Assembly (NCBI GenBank): GCA_001778785.1
Contig: MFIE01000017.1
Location: 40,955 to 47,656, forward strand
DNA length: 6,702 bases
Direction of reading: 5' to 3'
Source: Candidatus Giovannonibacteria bacterium RIFCSPLOWO2_01_FULL_46_13
GTDB taxonomy: Bacteria; Patescibacteriota; Minisyncoccia; JACPKW01; UBA11713
Below the pieces are notes generated by a model. It had not been told where the DNA came from. It saw only the letters and a program-made list of their open reading frames with translations, and did no database searches. Position 1 is the first letter of the stretch; each line of letters starts with the position of its first letter. Both the position numbers and the translations under genes were made by a program. Positions 1-5,056 of the stretch are shown piece after piece.

Positions 1-8
1 TATAATTT

Positions 9-25
9 GCGTAGTTAGACTACGC
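9..25 (-). repeat. Small perfect hairpin overlapping the stop codon of the 214-aa gene
   Basis: GCGTAGT and ACTACGC form a perfect 7-bp inverted repeat with a 3-nt loop. It overlaps the TAG stop at 22-20. Read on the minus strand, the sequence after the hairpin is AAATTATA, which is not a U-run, so this is not a convincing intrinsic terminator. It could protect the 3' end or be chance. The window ends too soon to see whether a better terminator follows. Confidence 0.4.
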
Positions 26-664
26 GGCTTTGCGAGAAAGATATTCCTGAACGTAGAATTCGCCAATCTCTTTTTTAAGCTTTTCTGTTTTCTTCCAACC
101 CCATTCCTGGAAAAGGTTGGCGACTGCTTCCCTCAAGTCTTTTTCCCCGTCGGGCAATATGCACTCAGCCCGGCTACCCAGCTCTCCTCTGCGAAGTGGC
201 AAAAGTTTCTTTTTTTCGTTGTCACAAAACATATAGACGACTTCCCTGTCTATGAACAACGCGTAACTGCCGTGAAAAAACATTTGCCTCTTGTAGAATG
301 TCGCAAGGCGAGGTCGCAATGAACAATGGAAAAGGCTTTCGATGAAATCTATGCCTACCTGAAACGCGAACCGTCGCGGGTTATGGCTACTGACGAACTG
401 CATCTCAAGGCCCCTAGTACCATACTCGACATGAAATTCCTCATCCTTCTCCGGCCAATTCATTTTCTTATCCGCTGGATAGTTGCGCAGACGGGCAAAA
501 TAGTCCTTACTCAGGTCTTCGGAATCCAGGTAAATTGTCCTGACATTCCGAGGCGCGGAAAAAGAAGTAGAGTCTTCCTTCCATCCGTCTTTTTTCAGAA
601 AAAAGAATAAATCCTTCCACCAAGCAATATCGCCTCCCCGTTCAAGCGAGAATATATCCCTCAT
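20..664 (-). CDS. Uncharacterised 214-aa protein
   Basis: I do not recognise the family. The product is a soluble, charged and aromatic-rich protein with no signal peptide or membrane segment. The N-terminal third has a WWKDLFFFLKKDGW stretch (about residues 15-28). The middle alternates hydrophobic and polar residues as beta strands would, including HGSYALFIDREVVYMF around 131-146. The last 45 residues look helical and lysine/glutamate-rich. The ATG start is supported by a strong Shine-Dalgarno (AGGAGGAGGT, 671-680) 6 nt upstream and an extended -10 at 709-717. It is the last gene in the window, separated from the 122-aa gene by an intrinsic terminator, so it is probably its own transcription unit. 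Opposite-strand reading frames across it lack comparable signals. The evidence supports a real expressed gene; its function is unknown. Confidence 0.8.
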   Translation of the reverse strand: MRDIFSLERGGDIAWWKDLFFFLKKDGWKEDSTSFSAPRNVRTIYLDSEDLSKDYFARLRNYPADKKMNWPEKDEEFHVEYGTRGLEMQFVSSHNPRRFAFQVGIDFIESLFHCSLRPRLATFYKRQMFFHGSYALFIDREVVYMFCDNEKKKLLPLRRGELGSRAECILPDGEKDLREAVANLFQEWGWKKTEKLKKEIGEFYVQEYLSRKAA

Positions 665-670
665 TCTTCT

Positions 671-680
671 ACCTCCTCCT
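671..680 (-). promoter_or_regulatory. Strong Shine-Dalgarno of the 214-aa gene
   Basis: On the minus strand AGGAGGAGGT lies 6 nt before the ATG at 664. This is a near-ideal ribosome binding site and fixes the start codon. It contrasts with polX, the 553-aa gene and the glycosylase, none of which shows one. Confidence 0.85.
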
Positions 681-708
681 AAAAAATATTGAAAAAACTT
701 ACAGGAGT

Positions 709-717
709 ACTATATCA
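709..717 (-). promoter_or_regulatory. Candidate extended -10 promoter for the 214-aa gene
   Basis: The minus strand reads TGATATAGT, a TGn extended -10 with 5 of 6 matches to TATAAT. It would start transcription around 700-703 and give a leader of roughly 36-39 nt that contains the Shine-Dalgarno. No good -35 hexamer is seen at 16-18 nt spacing, which extended -10 promoters can tolerate. It is inferred from sequence only. Confidence 0.45.
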
Positions 718-746
718 CTTTTTTAGATAGAGGGAAGTGAGTAAAT

Positions 747-833
747 CATTTCTCAAAAAATGCGATGCATATCCTTATTACACGCTATTGCATAAAATAA
801 GGATGAACATCATGAACTATAGTTCGAGAAATG
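747..833. repeat. 87-bp nested inverted-repeat element in the intergenic gap
   Basis: The outer arms are CATTTCTC (747-754) and GAGAAATG (826-833), a perfect 8-bp pair. Inside them GATG (764-767) pairs with CATC (808-811), and ATCCTTATT (771-779) pairs with AATAAGGAT (796-804), separated from the GATG pair by a symmetric 3x3 internal loop. A perfect 12-bp palindrome, GAACTATAGTTC, occupies 814-825. The 240-bp gap 665-904 otherwise holds only the terminator of the 122-aa gene and the promoter and ribosome site of the 214-aa gene. I see no target-site duplication. It could be a small non-autonomous element, a regulator binding region upstream of the 709-717 promoter, or a structured RNA. Confidence 0.55.
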
Positions 834-844
834 TGCCAAAAATC

Positions 845-879
845 TAAAAAAGAGGGGCCCGGAAATCCGAACCCCTCTT
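845..879 (-). terminator. Intrinsic terminator of the 122-aa gene
   Basis: On the minus strand AAGAGGGG pairs with CCCCTCTT (arms 872-879 and 850-857), and the stem extends inward through two G-U wobbles and a CGG/CCG core to a small loop. A TTTTTT run follows, ending at 845. The wobble positions would be A-C mismatches in RNA from the plus strand, and no T-run follows there, so the terminator works only for minus-strand transcription. It lies about 26 nt after the 122-aa stop codon and would also end readthrough from polX and the 553-aa gene. Confidence 0.9.
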
Positions 880-904
880 GCGCTAAAGCCTATCCGAGAG
901 AATT

Positions 905-1273
905 CTAATCTGGGAACATCTTCCCGGCCCCTCCCACATAGGCCAGCCGGTGCAAAGGCTCAATGTCGAGGCCGGGATGCATCTGGAGAAACATGTCCAG
1001 GCTTTGCGGCAAAAGAGCTGTGCGAAGCAGCGCTCCTGTTTTTTTGGAAGAAGGAAGATCGCCCACCCAATGCAGATTAATAACTTCGTCCGAAAAACCG
1101 AGCCTCGCCAGCGTAATATCGTCAAATTCTGCCGCAAGGATAGCTACGACTTCCATGTAGGCCGCGCGGCGTTCCTCACAGTTGCAGCGCTCCTCATGAA
1201 ACTTATGAGCGATGGTCCCGCCCGCCTCCTTAATGATCGAATGCATAAGATCAGCTTTTTGATTTTGGACCAT
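905..1273 (-). CDS. Uncharacterised 122-aa protein
   Basis: I recognise no family. The product is small, soluble and probably mostly helical, with a CNC pair at residues 30-32 inside a charged helix-like stretch, several histidines (11, 23, 26, 68, 99, 107) and no membrane segment. The expression signals are the best in the window: a -35/extended -10 promoter at 1304-1331, a Shine-Dalgarno (AAGGAGGG, 1280-1287) 7 nt before the ATG, and an intrinsic terminator at 845-879. By eye the coding sequence is richer in G+C than much of the 553-aa gene upstream (about 55% in the line at 961-1020), which may mean a different origin. Overlapping frames on both strands (883-1137 minus; 950-1294 plus) lack these signals. 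The gene is very probably real and monocistronic from its own promoter; its function is unknown. Confidence 0.8.
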   Translation of the reverse strand: MVQNQKADLMHSIIKEAGGTIAHKFHEERCNCEERRAAYMEVVAILAAEFDDITLARLGFSDEVINLHWVGDLPSSKKTGALLRTALLPQSLDMFLQMHPGLDIEPLHRLAYVGGAGKMFPD

Positions 1274-1279
1274 AAACCA

Positions 1280-1287
1280 CCCTCCTT
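1280..1287 (-). promoter_or_regulatory. Shine-Dalgarno of the 122-aa gene
   Basis: On the minus strand AAGGAGGG lies 6-7 nt before the ATG at 1273, which fixes that start codon. Confidence 0.85.
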
Positions 1288-1303
1288 GTACTAAATTTTC
1301 CCT

Positions 1304-1331
1304 ATTTTAGCACTTTCAAAAATTCTTTCAA
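1304..1331 (-). promoter_or_regulatory. Sigma70-type promoter of the 122-aa gene
   Basis: The minus strand shows TTGAAA (1331-1326, 5 of 6 matches to the -35 consensus), a 16-nt spacer and TAAAAT (1309-1304, 5 of 6 matches to the -10), with an upstream TGC making it an extended -10. The -35 overlaps the last codon and stop of the 553-aa gene. The predicted start near 1297 gives a short leader of about 24 nt holding the Shine-Dalgarno. It is the most complete promoter in the window. Confidence 0.7.
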
Positions 1332-2989
1332 GGGCTTTCTTTGCGCCATAACACTAGAGCCGAACCATCACCCTGAAAAGAAGAATATTTTTCATTGGAA
1401 ACTTTGGGAATCACCACATAAATTTTTTCGCCGCGGACGTATTTTTCGTTATATTTTTTTATTGCTTCTCTGATGTAATCATAATTTGAAATGCGAATAT
1501 CCTCCTCATTTACCGTTATGAATTCAACCCCTTTTGTTTCAGCTTGTTTCGCAAGAGCATCAATGACTACTGCGATGCTTCTTTCCCAATCAATATTGCT
1601 TGGTATTTGGATCGCATCGAGATGCCAAACTTTTTTATTCTCGGATTCGGTTACCAGTAAATACATATTACCAATGTGTTCCTTACCCGCGTCATATACT
1701 TTCACGTTATAGACCAAAATGTCAGGATCTTCGAAGGGTAGAGGACGGTCAATGGTACAATCGCCGCTTACAATCCCGGGGTTAGCATCGCGCTTCGGGT
1801 CGGGAGTCGCATCAAGATAAAAATCGGAGTCGATATGCCCACCCCTTTTATCCATCTTCAAAAAAGCCTGCAGATCATCAATAGTGCGATTGAAATAATC
1901 CGCCTCGAGTCTGGGCAGGTCGAAAAATTGACCCATCCCCCGCAGCAACCTTGCCTTTTTTTTCTGCTGCTCCAGCATTTCGCTTAATTCCTTGCTCAAT
2001 ACCCTCTTCTTTTCAATTGGGGATGCTTTAATATCTTCTCGCAGTTTCTTTTCTTTCTCCATGACGGCCGGACTTTTCTGAGCAGCTCTCGACAAAACGT
2101 CCATAGCTTCTTGAGACGTTTTTATGGATTTCATTTCTCCGGCAACGTCGCCTAATCCCTGCGCCTCAAGATAGAGGGCAAAAAAATGACGCGTGGCTTC
2201 CTGTGTCGTTTTTATATGTCGTGCAGTGTAATAATCGAGAACGGTATAATCAGTCTCACTACGGTTGGCCAACAATTCATCTTTTTTGGAAAAATTGTCT
2301 TGAATCCTGGGCAGATCGGTGAAGATGCCGCGGGCCCGTTCAAGATCGCGCACCATGTCGCCTGCTTTATCCGAAGGAATATAATCTTCTTCGTCTTCGT
2401 TCGCTACACATTTTGAATTGAGATCGAGTTGTTCTAAAAATTTCTCGACATCGTCTGCCATCCAATATGTCGACCACCAAACAAAAATATCTTCTTCGAC
2501 ATATTGACTTTGCTCGTCGCCGAATTCCGGAACAGCATACCGTTGCAAGAAATTATGAAAACTATTTTTAAAAGCAATAAAGGGGTCGCCTTCTAAAACA
2601 AGCTTATTTAAAATATCATTAATTTCTGCGCTTCGCAGAGTTTCTTCAAAGTCTTCTATTCTTTGAATCTTTTCTTTAAATTGCCATGTCGCTTCCGCCG
2701 AAAGTCTCCGAGCAACAAAATCTTCCCTGGAAAGACTAACTTCGAGAATGCCAAAAGGTGCTTGCTCTGACTTTTCTTTGAAGCGAAAGACTTTTTCTTT
2801 TTCGCGCTCGTGCTCCTGCGCGATTATATCTTTGCGCTTAATAGAGCCGGGCTGATCACGTTCATATCCAAATTGATGTAGAAGCTCATCGGGAATTTTT
2901 TCTATTCCGCCATATTGCTTCATCAAATCTTGGAGCGTCTGAGCTTCGATGCTTATATTTTCTCCCTTCGGTGGACCTTCTTTTGGCAT
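1328..2989 (-). CDS. Uncharacterised 553-aa protein with distinctive C-terminal domain
   Basis: I cannot name the family. There is no signal peptide or membrane segment, so it is probably cytoplasmic. Residues 1-375 are highly charged and largely helical, with lysine/glutamate-rich likely coiled-coil stretches near 57-75 and 310-350. The C-terminal part (about 380-550) looks like a compact alpha/beta domain. It contains SGDCT (408-412), HIGNMYLL (438-445), WHLDAIQIP (455-463), an ITVNEEDIRISNYDYI segment (491-506) and a final FQGDGSALVLWRK. C411, H438, H456 and D458 are the polar residues that could form an active site, but that is speculation. Two short motifs recur internally: DLPR in a similar setting at 225-228 and 357-360, and IKT[TS]QEA at 259-265 and 289-295. 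The gene begins 4 nt after the polX stop with no Shine-Dalgarno, which suggests translation coupled to polX on one message. No terminator follows it, so readthrough into the 122-aa gene is likely. Confidence 0.85.
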   Translation of the reverse strand: MPKEGPPKGENISIEAQTLQDLMKQYGGIEKIPDELLHQFGYERDQPGSIKRKDIIAQEHEREKEKVFRFKEKSEQAPFGILEVSLSREDFVARRLSAEATWQFKEKIQRIEDFEETLRSAEINDILNKLVLEGDPFIAFKNSFHNFLQRYAVPEFGDEQSQYVEEDIFVWWSTYWMADDVEKFLEQLDLNSKCVANEDEEDYIPSDKAGDMVRDLERARGIFTDLPRIQDNFSKKDELLANRSETDYTVLDYYTARHIKTTQEATRHFFALYLEAQGLGDVAGEMKSIKTSQEAMDVLSRAAQKSPAVMEKEKKLREDIKASPIEKKRVLSKELSEMLEQQKKKARLLRGMGQFFDLPRLEADYFNRTIDDLQAFLKMDKRGGHIDSDFYLDATPDPKRDANPGIVSGDCTIDRPLPFEDPDILVYNVKVYDAGKEHIGNMYLLVTESENKKVWHLDAIQIPSNIDWERSIAVVIDALAKQAETKGVEFITVNEEDIRISNYDYIREAIKKYNEKYVRGEKIYVVIPKVSNEKYSSFQGDGSALVLWRKESP

Positions 2990-2993
2990 TTTA

Positions 2994-4757
2994 TTATTTC
3001 AGCATACCCAAAAATTCTTTTAAGGGAAGGGTGTTGATAATATCTTTTTTCGTGCACCAAGCCCGCCGCGCCTGCGCGATCCCATATTCCAAATAATGGA
3101 GCTCGGAAGTCGAATGCGCGTCGGTATCGATCACCATCTTCACTCCCGCTTCCCGCGCCATCCTGATGTGTTCGTCTTTCAAATCGAGCCTCCAGGGATG
3201 TCCGTCTATTTCTAATATCGTCCCCGTGCGTTTTGCGGCTTTTATAATTTTTTCCATGTCGACGTCGTACGGTTTTCGCCGATTGATAACGCGGCCCGTC
3301 GGGTGGAAAAGAATATCCACGTTCGGATTTTCCATCGCGCGGATTATCCGCTCGGTCTGTTCTTTTTTAGTTAAATTAAAAAGTGAATGCACGGCCGCGC
3401 CGACAACGTCGAGTTTAGCCAAGGCCTCGTCGTCGATATCGAGCGAGCCGTCTTTCATGATGTTTACCTCCGCCCCTTTCAAAATTTTTATATTTTTTCC
3501 GCCAGAGGCGGATCCGCCTCTGGCGGAGAATTTTTCATTTACTCTATCGATCTCCTTGGCCTGCCGCGCAAGTTTTTTTTCGTCCGACCCTCCGGTCATG
3601 GCGAGCGAACGCGTGTGGTCCGTGATCGCAATATATTCGTGCCCAATTTTTTCGGCTTCCCGCGCCATCTCCTCGATGGAATTTTTTCCGTCCGTCCAGG
3701 AAGTCTGCGTCTGAAGGTCTCCGCGCAAATCGTCGTACCCTATTGAATTAGGTAAACCTCCGGGTTTACCCTGAGCTTGCCGAAGGGCTGCTTCAATCTC
3801 TCCCAAATTCAACCTCATCTCTGGCGGCGGCAAAGACATCCCTAGTTTTTTATAAATTTCCTCTTCGCTCTCGGCCGCGATATTTTTCTTTCCCCTGAAC
3901 AGGCCGTATTCGTTTAACTTGTAGCCTTTTTTGATAGCAATCTTCCGTACCTCGACATTGTGATCCTTGTTTCCTGTAAAATACTGCAGGGCCGCGCCGA
4001 AAGATTTTTTCGGCACAATACGCAAATCGGCATCGATCCCGGACTTCAGGCGCACATTCACTTTAGTTTCCCCGCGCGCGTAAATGTGGGCGACTTCCGG
4101 CATTTTTACAAAATAATCAGAGATTTTTTTTGGGTTTCCGGAAACAACAAGGAAATCTAAATCCCCAATCGTTTCCTGCATACGCCTCACGGACCCCGCG
4201 ACTTCTACCTCTTCGGCATCAGTTATTTTTAGCAGCCTATCTTTTATGGCGCGCGACATCGGCAATGCTTCGCCAAGAGCAAACCTTCCTCCGCCTTCGC
4301 GTTTAAACTCAATGCCTTTCAAAATCTTGGCCTCGAGCTTTGCGCCCATCCTCGGCAGGGACCTCAACTTTCCGCCCTTGGCCGCCTTTTCCAGGTCAGC
4401 GACGGTGCGAATTTTCAATTTAGTATACAAAAGGTTGATAAGTTTCGGGCCGACCCCGTCGATCGAGGAAAGCTCCGCGATGTCCACCGGGAATTTTTTC
4501 TTGATTTGGTTATATTCCTTCATCTCTCCCGTCTTCAAATACTCTTCAATTCGCTCGGCAATGCCCCGCCCTACGCTTGGTATGCCCTCCAAAGCCTTCA
4601 GGCCGCCTTCTTTATAAAGATCGGCTACATCATCCTCCAGGGAGGCAACGGATTCCGAGGCGCGTTCAAAAACCCTTGGCTTGAAAGGGATATTCTGCAT
4701 CTCGTACATCTCGGCGAGCTCAAAGAGAATTTTGGCGATTTCCTCATTTTTTGCCAT
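2994..4757 (-). CDS. polX: Family X DNA polymerase with PHP domain (PolX), 587 aa
   Basis: Family X polymerases fill short gaps in DNA repair. Bacterial PolX adds a C-terminal PHP domain with 3'-5' exonuclease and, in Bacillus subtilis, reported AP-endonuclease activity. Visible in order: an 8-kDa-like N-terminal domain with helix-hairpin-helix segments (GIPSVGRGIAERI from 58, IDGVGPKLINLLY from 99, LPRMGAKLEAKIL from 134); the nucleotidyltransferase GSVRR (188-192) with D199/D201 in IGDLDFLV and D244 in DADLRIV; the family's FTGNKDHN-type loop (260-267); then PHP from about 342. PHP metal ligands seen are D380/H381, E430, H457, H485 and D546/H548. The first motif, normally GDLHxHT, reads GDLQTQT, with Q349 and Q351 replacing both histidines. 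Two palindromic insertions encode residues 411-420 and about 325-334. No Shine-Dalgarno precedes the ATG, but the N-terminus fits the family. The 553-aa gene starts 4 nt downstream. Identity as PolX is secure; the state of its nuclease is uncertain. Confidence 0.97.
   Translation of the reverse strand: MAKNEEIAKILFELAEMYEMQNIPFKPRVFERASESVASLEDDVADLYKEGGLKALEGIPSVGRGIAERIEEYLKTGEMKEYNQIKKKFPVDIAELSSIDGVGPKLINLLYTKLKIRTVADLEKAAKGGKLRSLPRMGAKLEAKILKGIEFKREGGGRFALGEALPMSRAIKDRLLKITDAEEVEVAGSVRRMQETIGDLDFLVVSGNPKKISDYFVKMPEVAHIYARGETKVNVRLKSGIDADLRIVPKKSFGAALQYFTGNKDHNVEVRKIAIKKGYKLNEYGLFRGKKNIAAESEEEIYKKLGMSLPPPEMRLNLGEIEAALRQAQGKPGGLPNSIGYDDLRGDLQTQTSWTDGKNSIEEMAREAEKIGHEYIAITDHTRSLAMTGGSDEKKLARQAKEIDRVNEKFSARGGSASGGKNIKILKGAEVNIMKDGSLDIDDEALAKLDVVGAAVHSLFNLTKKEQTERIIRAMENPNVDILFHPTGRVINRRKPYDVDMEKIIKAAKRTGTILEIDGHPWRLDLKDEHIRMAREAGVKMVIDTDAHSTSELHYLEYGIAQARRAWCTKKDIINTLPLKEFLGMLK
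3498..3527. repeat. 30-bp perfect palindrome inserted in frame in polX
   Basis: The two halves are TCCGCCAGAGGCGGA and TCCGCCTCTGGCGGA, exact reverse complements, so all 30 bp are palindromic. Each half is itself an inverted repeat (TCCGCC/GGCGGA with a 3-nt spacer), so the site can form one long hairpin or two small ones. It spans exactly ten codons in phase and adds SARGGSASGG (PolX residues 411-420) between the NEKF helix and the KNIKILKGAE strand of the PHP domain, a likely surface loop. The composition is much more G+C-rich than the A/T-rich flanks. It resembles in principle the palindromic elements found inside Rickettsia genes; the identity of this element is not known to me. Confidence 0.85.
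3751..3787. repeat. Second palindromic insertion in polX, at the polymerase-PHP linker
   Basis: GGTAAACC (3751-3758) and GGTTTACC (3763-3770) form an 8-bp hairpin with a 4-nt loop. It abuts CCCTGAGCTTGCCGAAGGG (3769-3787), a GC-rich unit with CCCT/AGGG ends that resembles short dispersed repeats seen in many bacterial genomes. On the coding strand the unit adds LRQAQGKPGG (residues 325-334) just before the PHP domain, where I would expect a shorter linker. The reading frame is kept. Confidence 0.6.
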
Positions 4758-4763
4758 GTCTAT

Positions 4764-4790
4764 ATTCTATCAAAAATTATCCACATTATA
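4764..4790 (-). promoter_or_regulatory. Candidate polX promoter elements
   Basis: On the minus strand a perfect TATAAT (4790-4785) lies about 28 nt before the polX ATG, and an extended -10, TGATAGAAT (4772-4764), lies 6 nt before it. The first would give a leader of about 20 nt without a Shine-Dalgarno. The second would start transcription at or next to the ATG and give a leaderless message. Neither has a good -35 hexamer. Which is used cannot be decided from sequence. Confidence 0.45.
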
Positions 4791-4840
4791 TTTATGCCAT
4801 TCCTGCTATCCTAAATGAGGAGACGATTTTGAGAAAAAGG

Positions 4841-4893
4841 TGCTCTGCCCAAAAAGGGCTGCGCAGAAAATGCCTCCGACCGAAGCGTCGGAG
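4841..4893. repeat. Composite double-hairpin unit
   Basis: GCCC (4847-4850) and GGGC (4856-4859) pair around an A5 loop, and the outer TCTGC (4844-4848) can alternatively pair with GCAGA (4863-4867). Directly after comes CTCCGAC (4874-4880) with GTCGGAG (4887-4893), a perfect 7-bp stem with a 6-nt loop. G+C content is sharply higher than in the A-rich flanks, like the palindrome inside polX. No proper T-run follows on either strand. It looks like a small dispersed repeat, but a second copy is not present in this window. Confidence 0.5.
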
Positions 4894-4915
4894 CAAAAAT
4901 AACAAAAAAGTACGC

Positions 4916-4935
4916 GAGCATTTGAGCAAATACTC
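4916..4935. repeat. Imperfect palindrome between polX and the glycosylase gene
   Basis: GAG-c-ATTTG (4916-4924) mirrors CAAAT-a-CTC (4927-4935) around a 2-nt centre, with one mismatch. The tight centre makes it more like a protein-binding dyad than an RNA hairpin. Its function is unknown. Confidence 0.35.
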
Positions 4936-4988
4936 CTTCTTTCCGAAATGCGCCTCATAGTTCTTTACAGTTCTTCTATTTAGAGTAC

Positions 4989-5051
4989 GCTCCTGTACCA
5001 ATTCTCGGTCACCAATCCTGGCGGCCGAAAACTGGTACAGGAGCTTTTTTT
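4989..5051 (+). terminator. Terminator-like hairpin facing the plus strand, with no plus-strand gene
   Basis: GCTCCTGTACCA (4989-5000) pairs perfectly with TGGTACAGGAGC (5033-5044), a 12-bp stem followed at once by T7 (5045-5051). The 32-nt interior can fold further through TCGG/CCGA (5005-5008, 5025-5028) and CCA/TGG (5012-5014, 5019-5021). Read on the minus strand, the hairpin lies right after the glycosylase stop but is followed by GTACTC, not U's, so it is not a standard terminator for that operon. It could end a plus-strand RNA, block antisense transcription into the operon, or protect its 3' end. Confidence 0.6.
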
Positions 5052-5056
5052 ATTCC

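Larger units (their letters stand above)
4758..5056. other. Repeat-rich 299-bp noncoding gap, possible plus-strand RNA
   Basis: No convincing gene lies here. Short frames exist on both strands (4751-4960 plus, 4792-5001 minus), but their peptides are low-complexity and arise from the repeats, without ribosome sites. The gap holds the polX promoter region, three inverted-repeat units (4841-4893, 4916-4935, 4989-5044), the direct repeat AGTTCTT twice at a 10-bp period (4959-4965, 4969-4975) and a plus-strand T-run. I checked for tRNA and common structured RNAs and recognised none. A plus-strand transcript ending at 5051 is possible; a weak promoter, TTGCCA (4751-4756) with AATTAT (4775-4780) at 18-nt spacing, points that way. 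Confidence 0.4.

Noticed and set aside
9..25. Intrinsic terminator of the 214-aa gene
   Set aside because: The hairpin is perfect but AAATTATA follows instead of a U-run, and the window ends there.
326..610. 94-aa plus-strand open frame opposite the 214-aa gene
   Set aside because: No promoter or Shine-Dalgarno is visible, while the minus-strand gene has both; it is most likely a shadow frame.
747..833. Integron attC site
   Set aside because: The nested arms superficially resemble a folded attC, but the conserved AAC/GTT-containing end boxes are not in the required arrangement and no integrase is present.
950..1294. 114-aa plus-strand frame, and a minus-strand 84-aa frame at 883-1137
   Set aside because: Both overlap the 122-aa gene, which alone has matching promoter, ribosome site and terminator. 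The 84-aa frame has an unbalanced Arg/Cys/Leu-rich composition.
3166..3714. 182-aa plus-strand open frame
   Set aside because: It lies antisense to the PHP domain of polX. The minus-strand protein has clear family motifs, and the plus frame is low-complexity with no ribosome site.
3498..3787. CRISPR-like repeats
   Set aside because: The palindromes are single, of different sequence, and lie inside a coding region; there are no regularly spaced direct repeats.
4751..5001. Short basic peptides on both strands of the repeat-rich gap
   Set aside because: The composition is dictated by the hairpin repeats, there is no ribosome site, and the frames run through inverted repeats and promoter elements.
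4989..5051. tRNA or other known structured RNA in the polX-glycosylase gap
   Set aside because: No T-loop-like GTTCGA motif, cloverleaf or recognisable SRP, RNase P or tmRNA core could be found on either strand.
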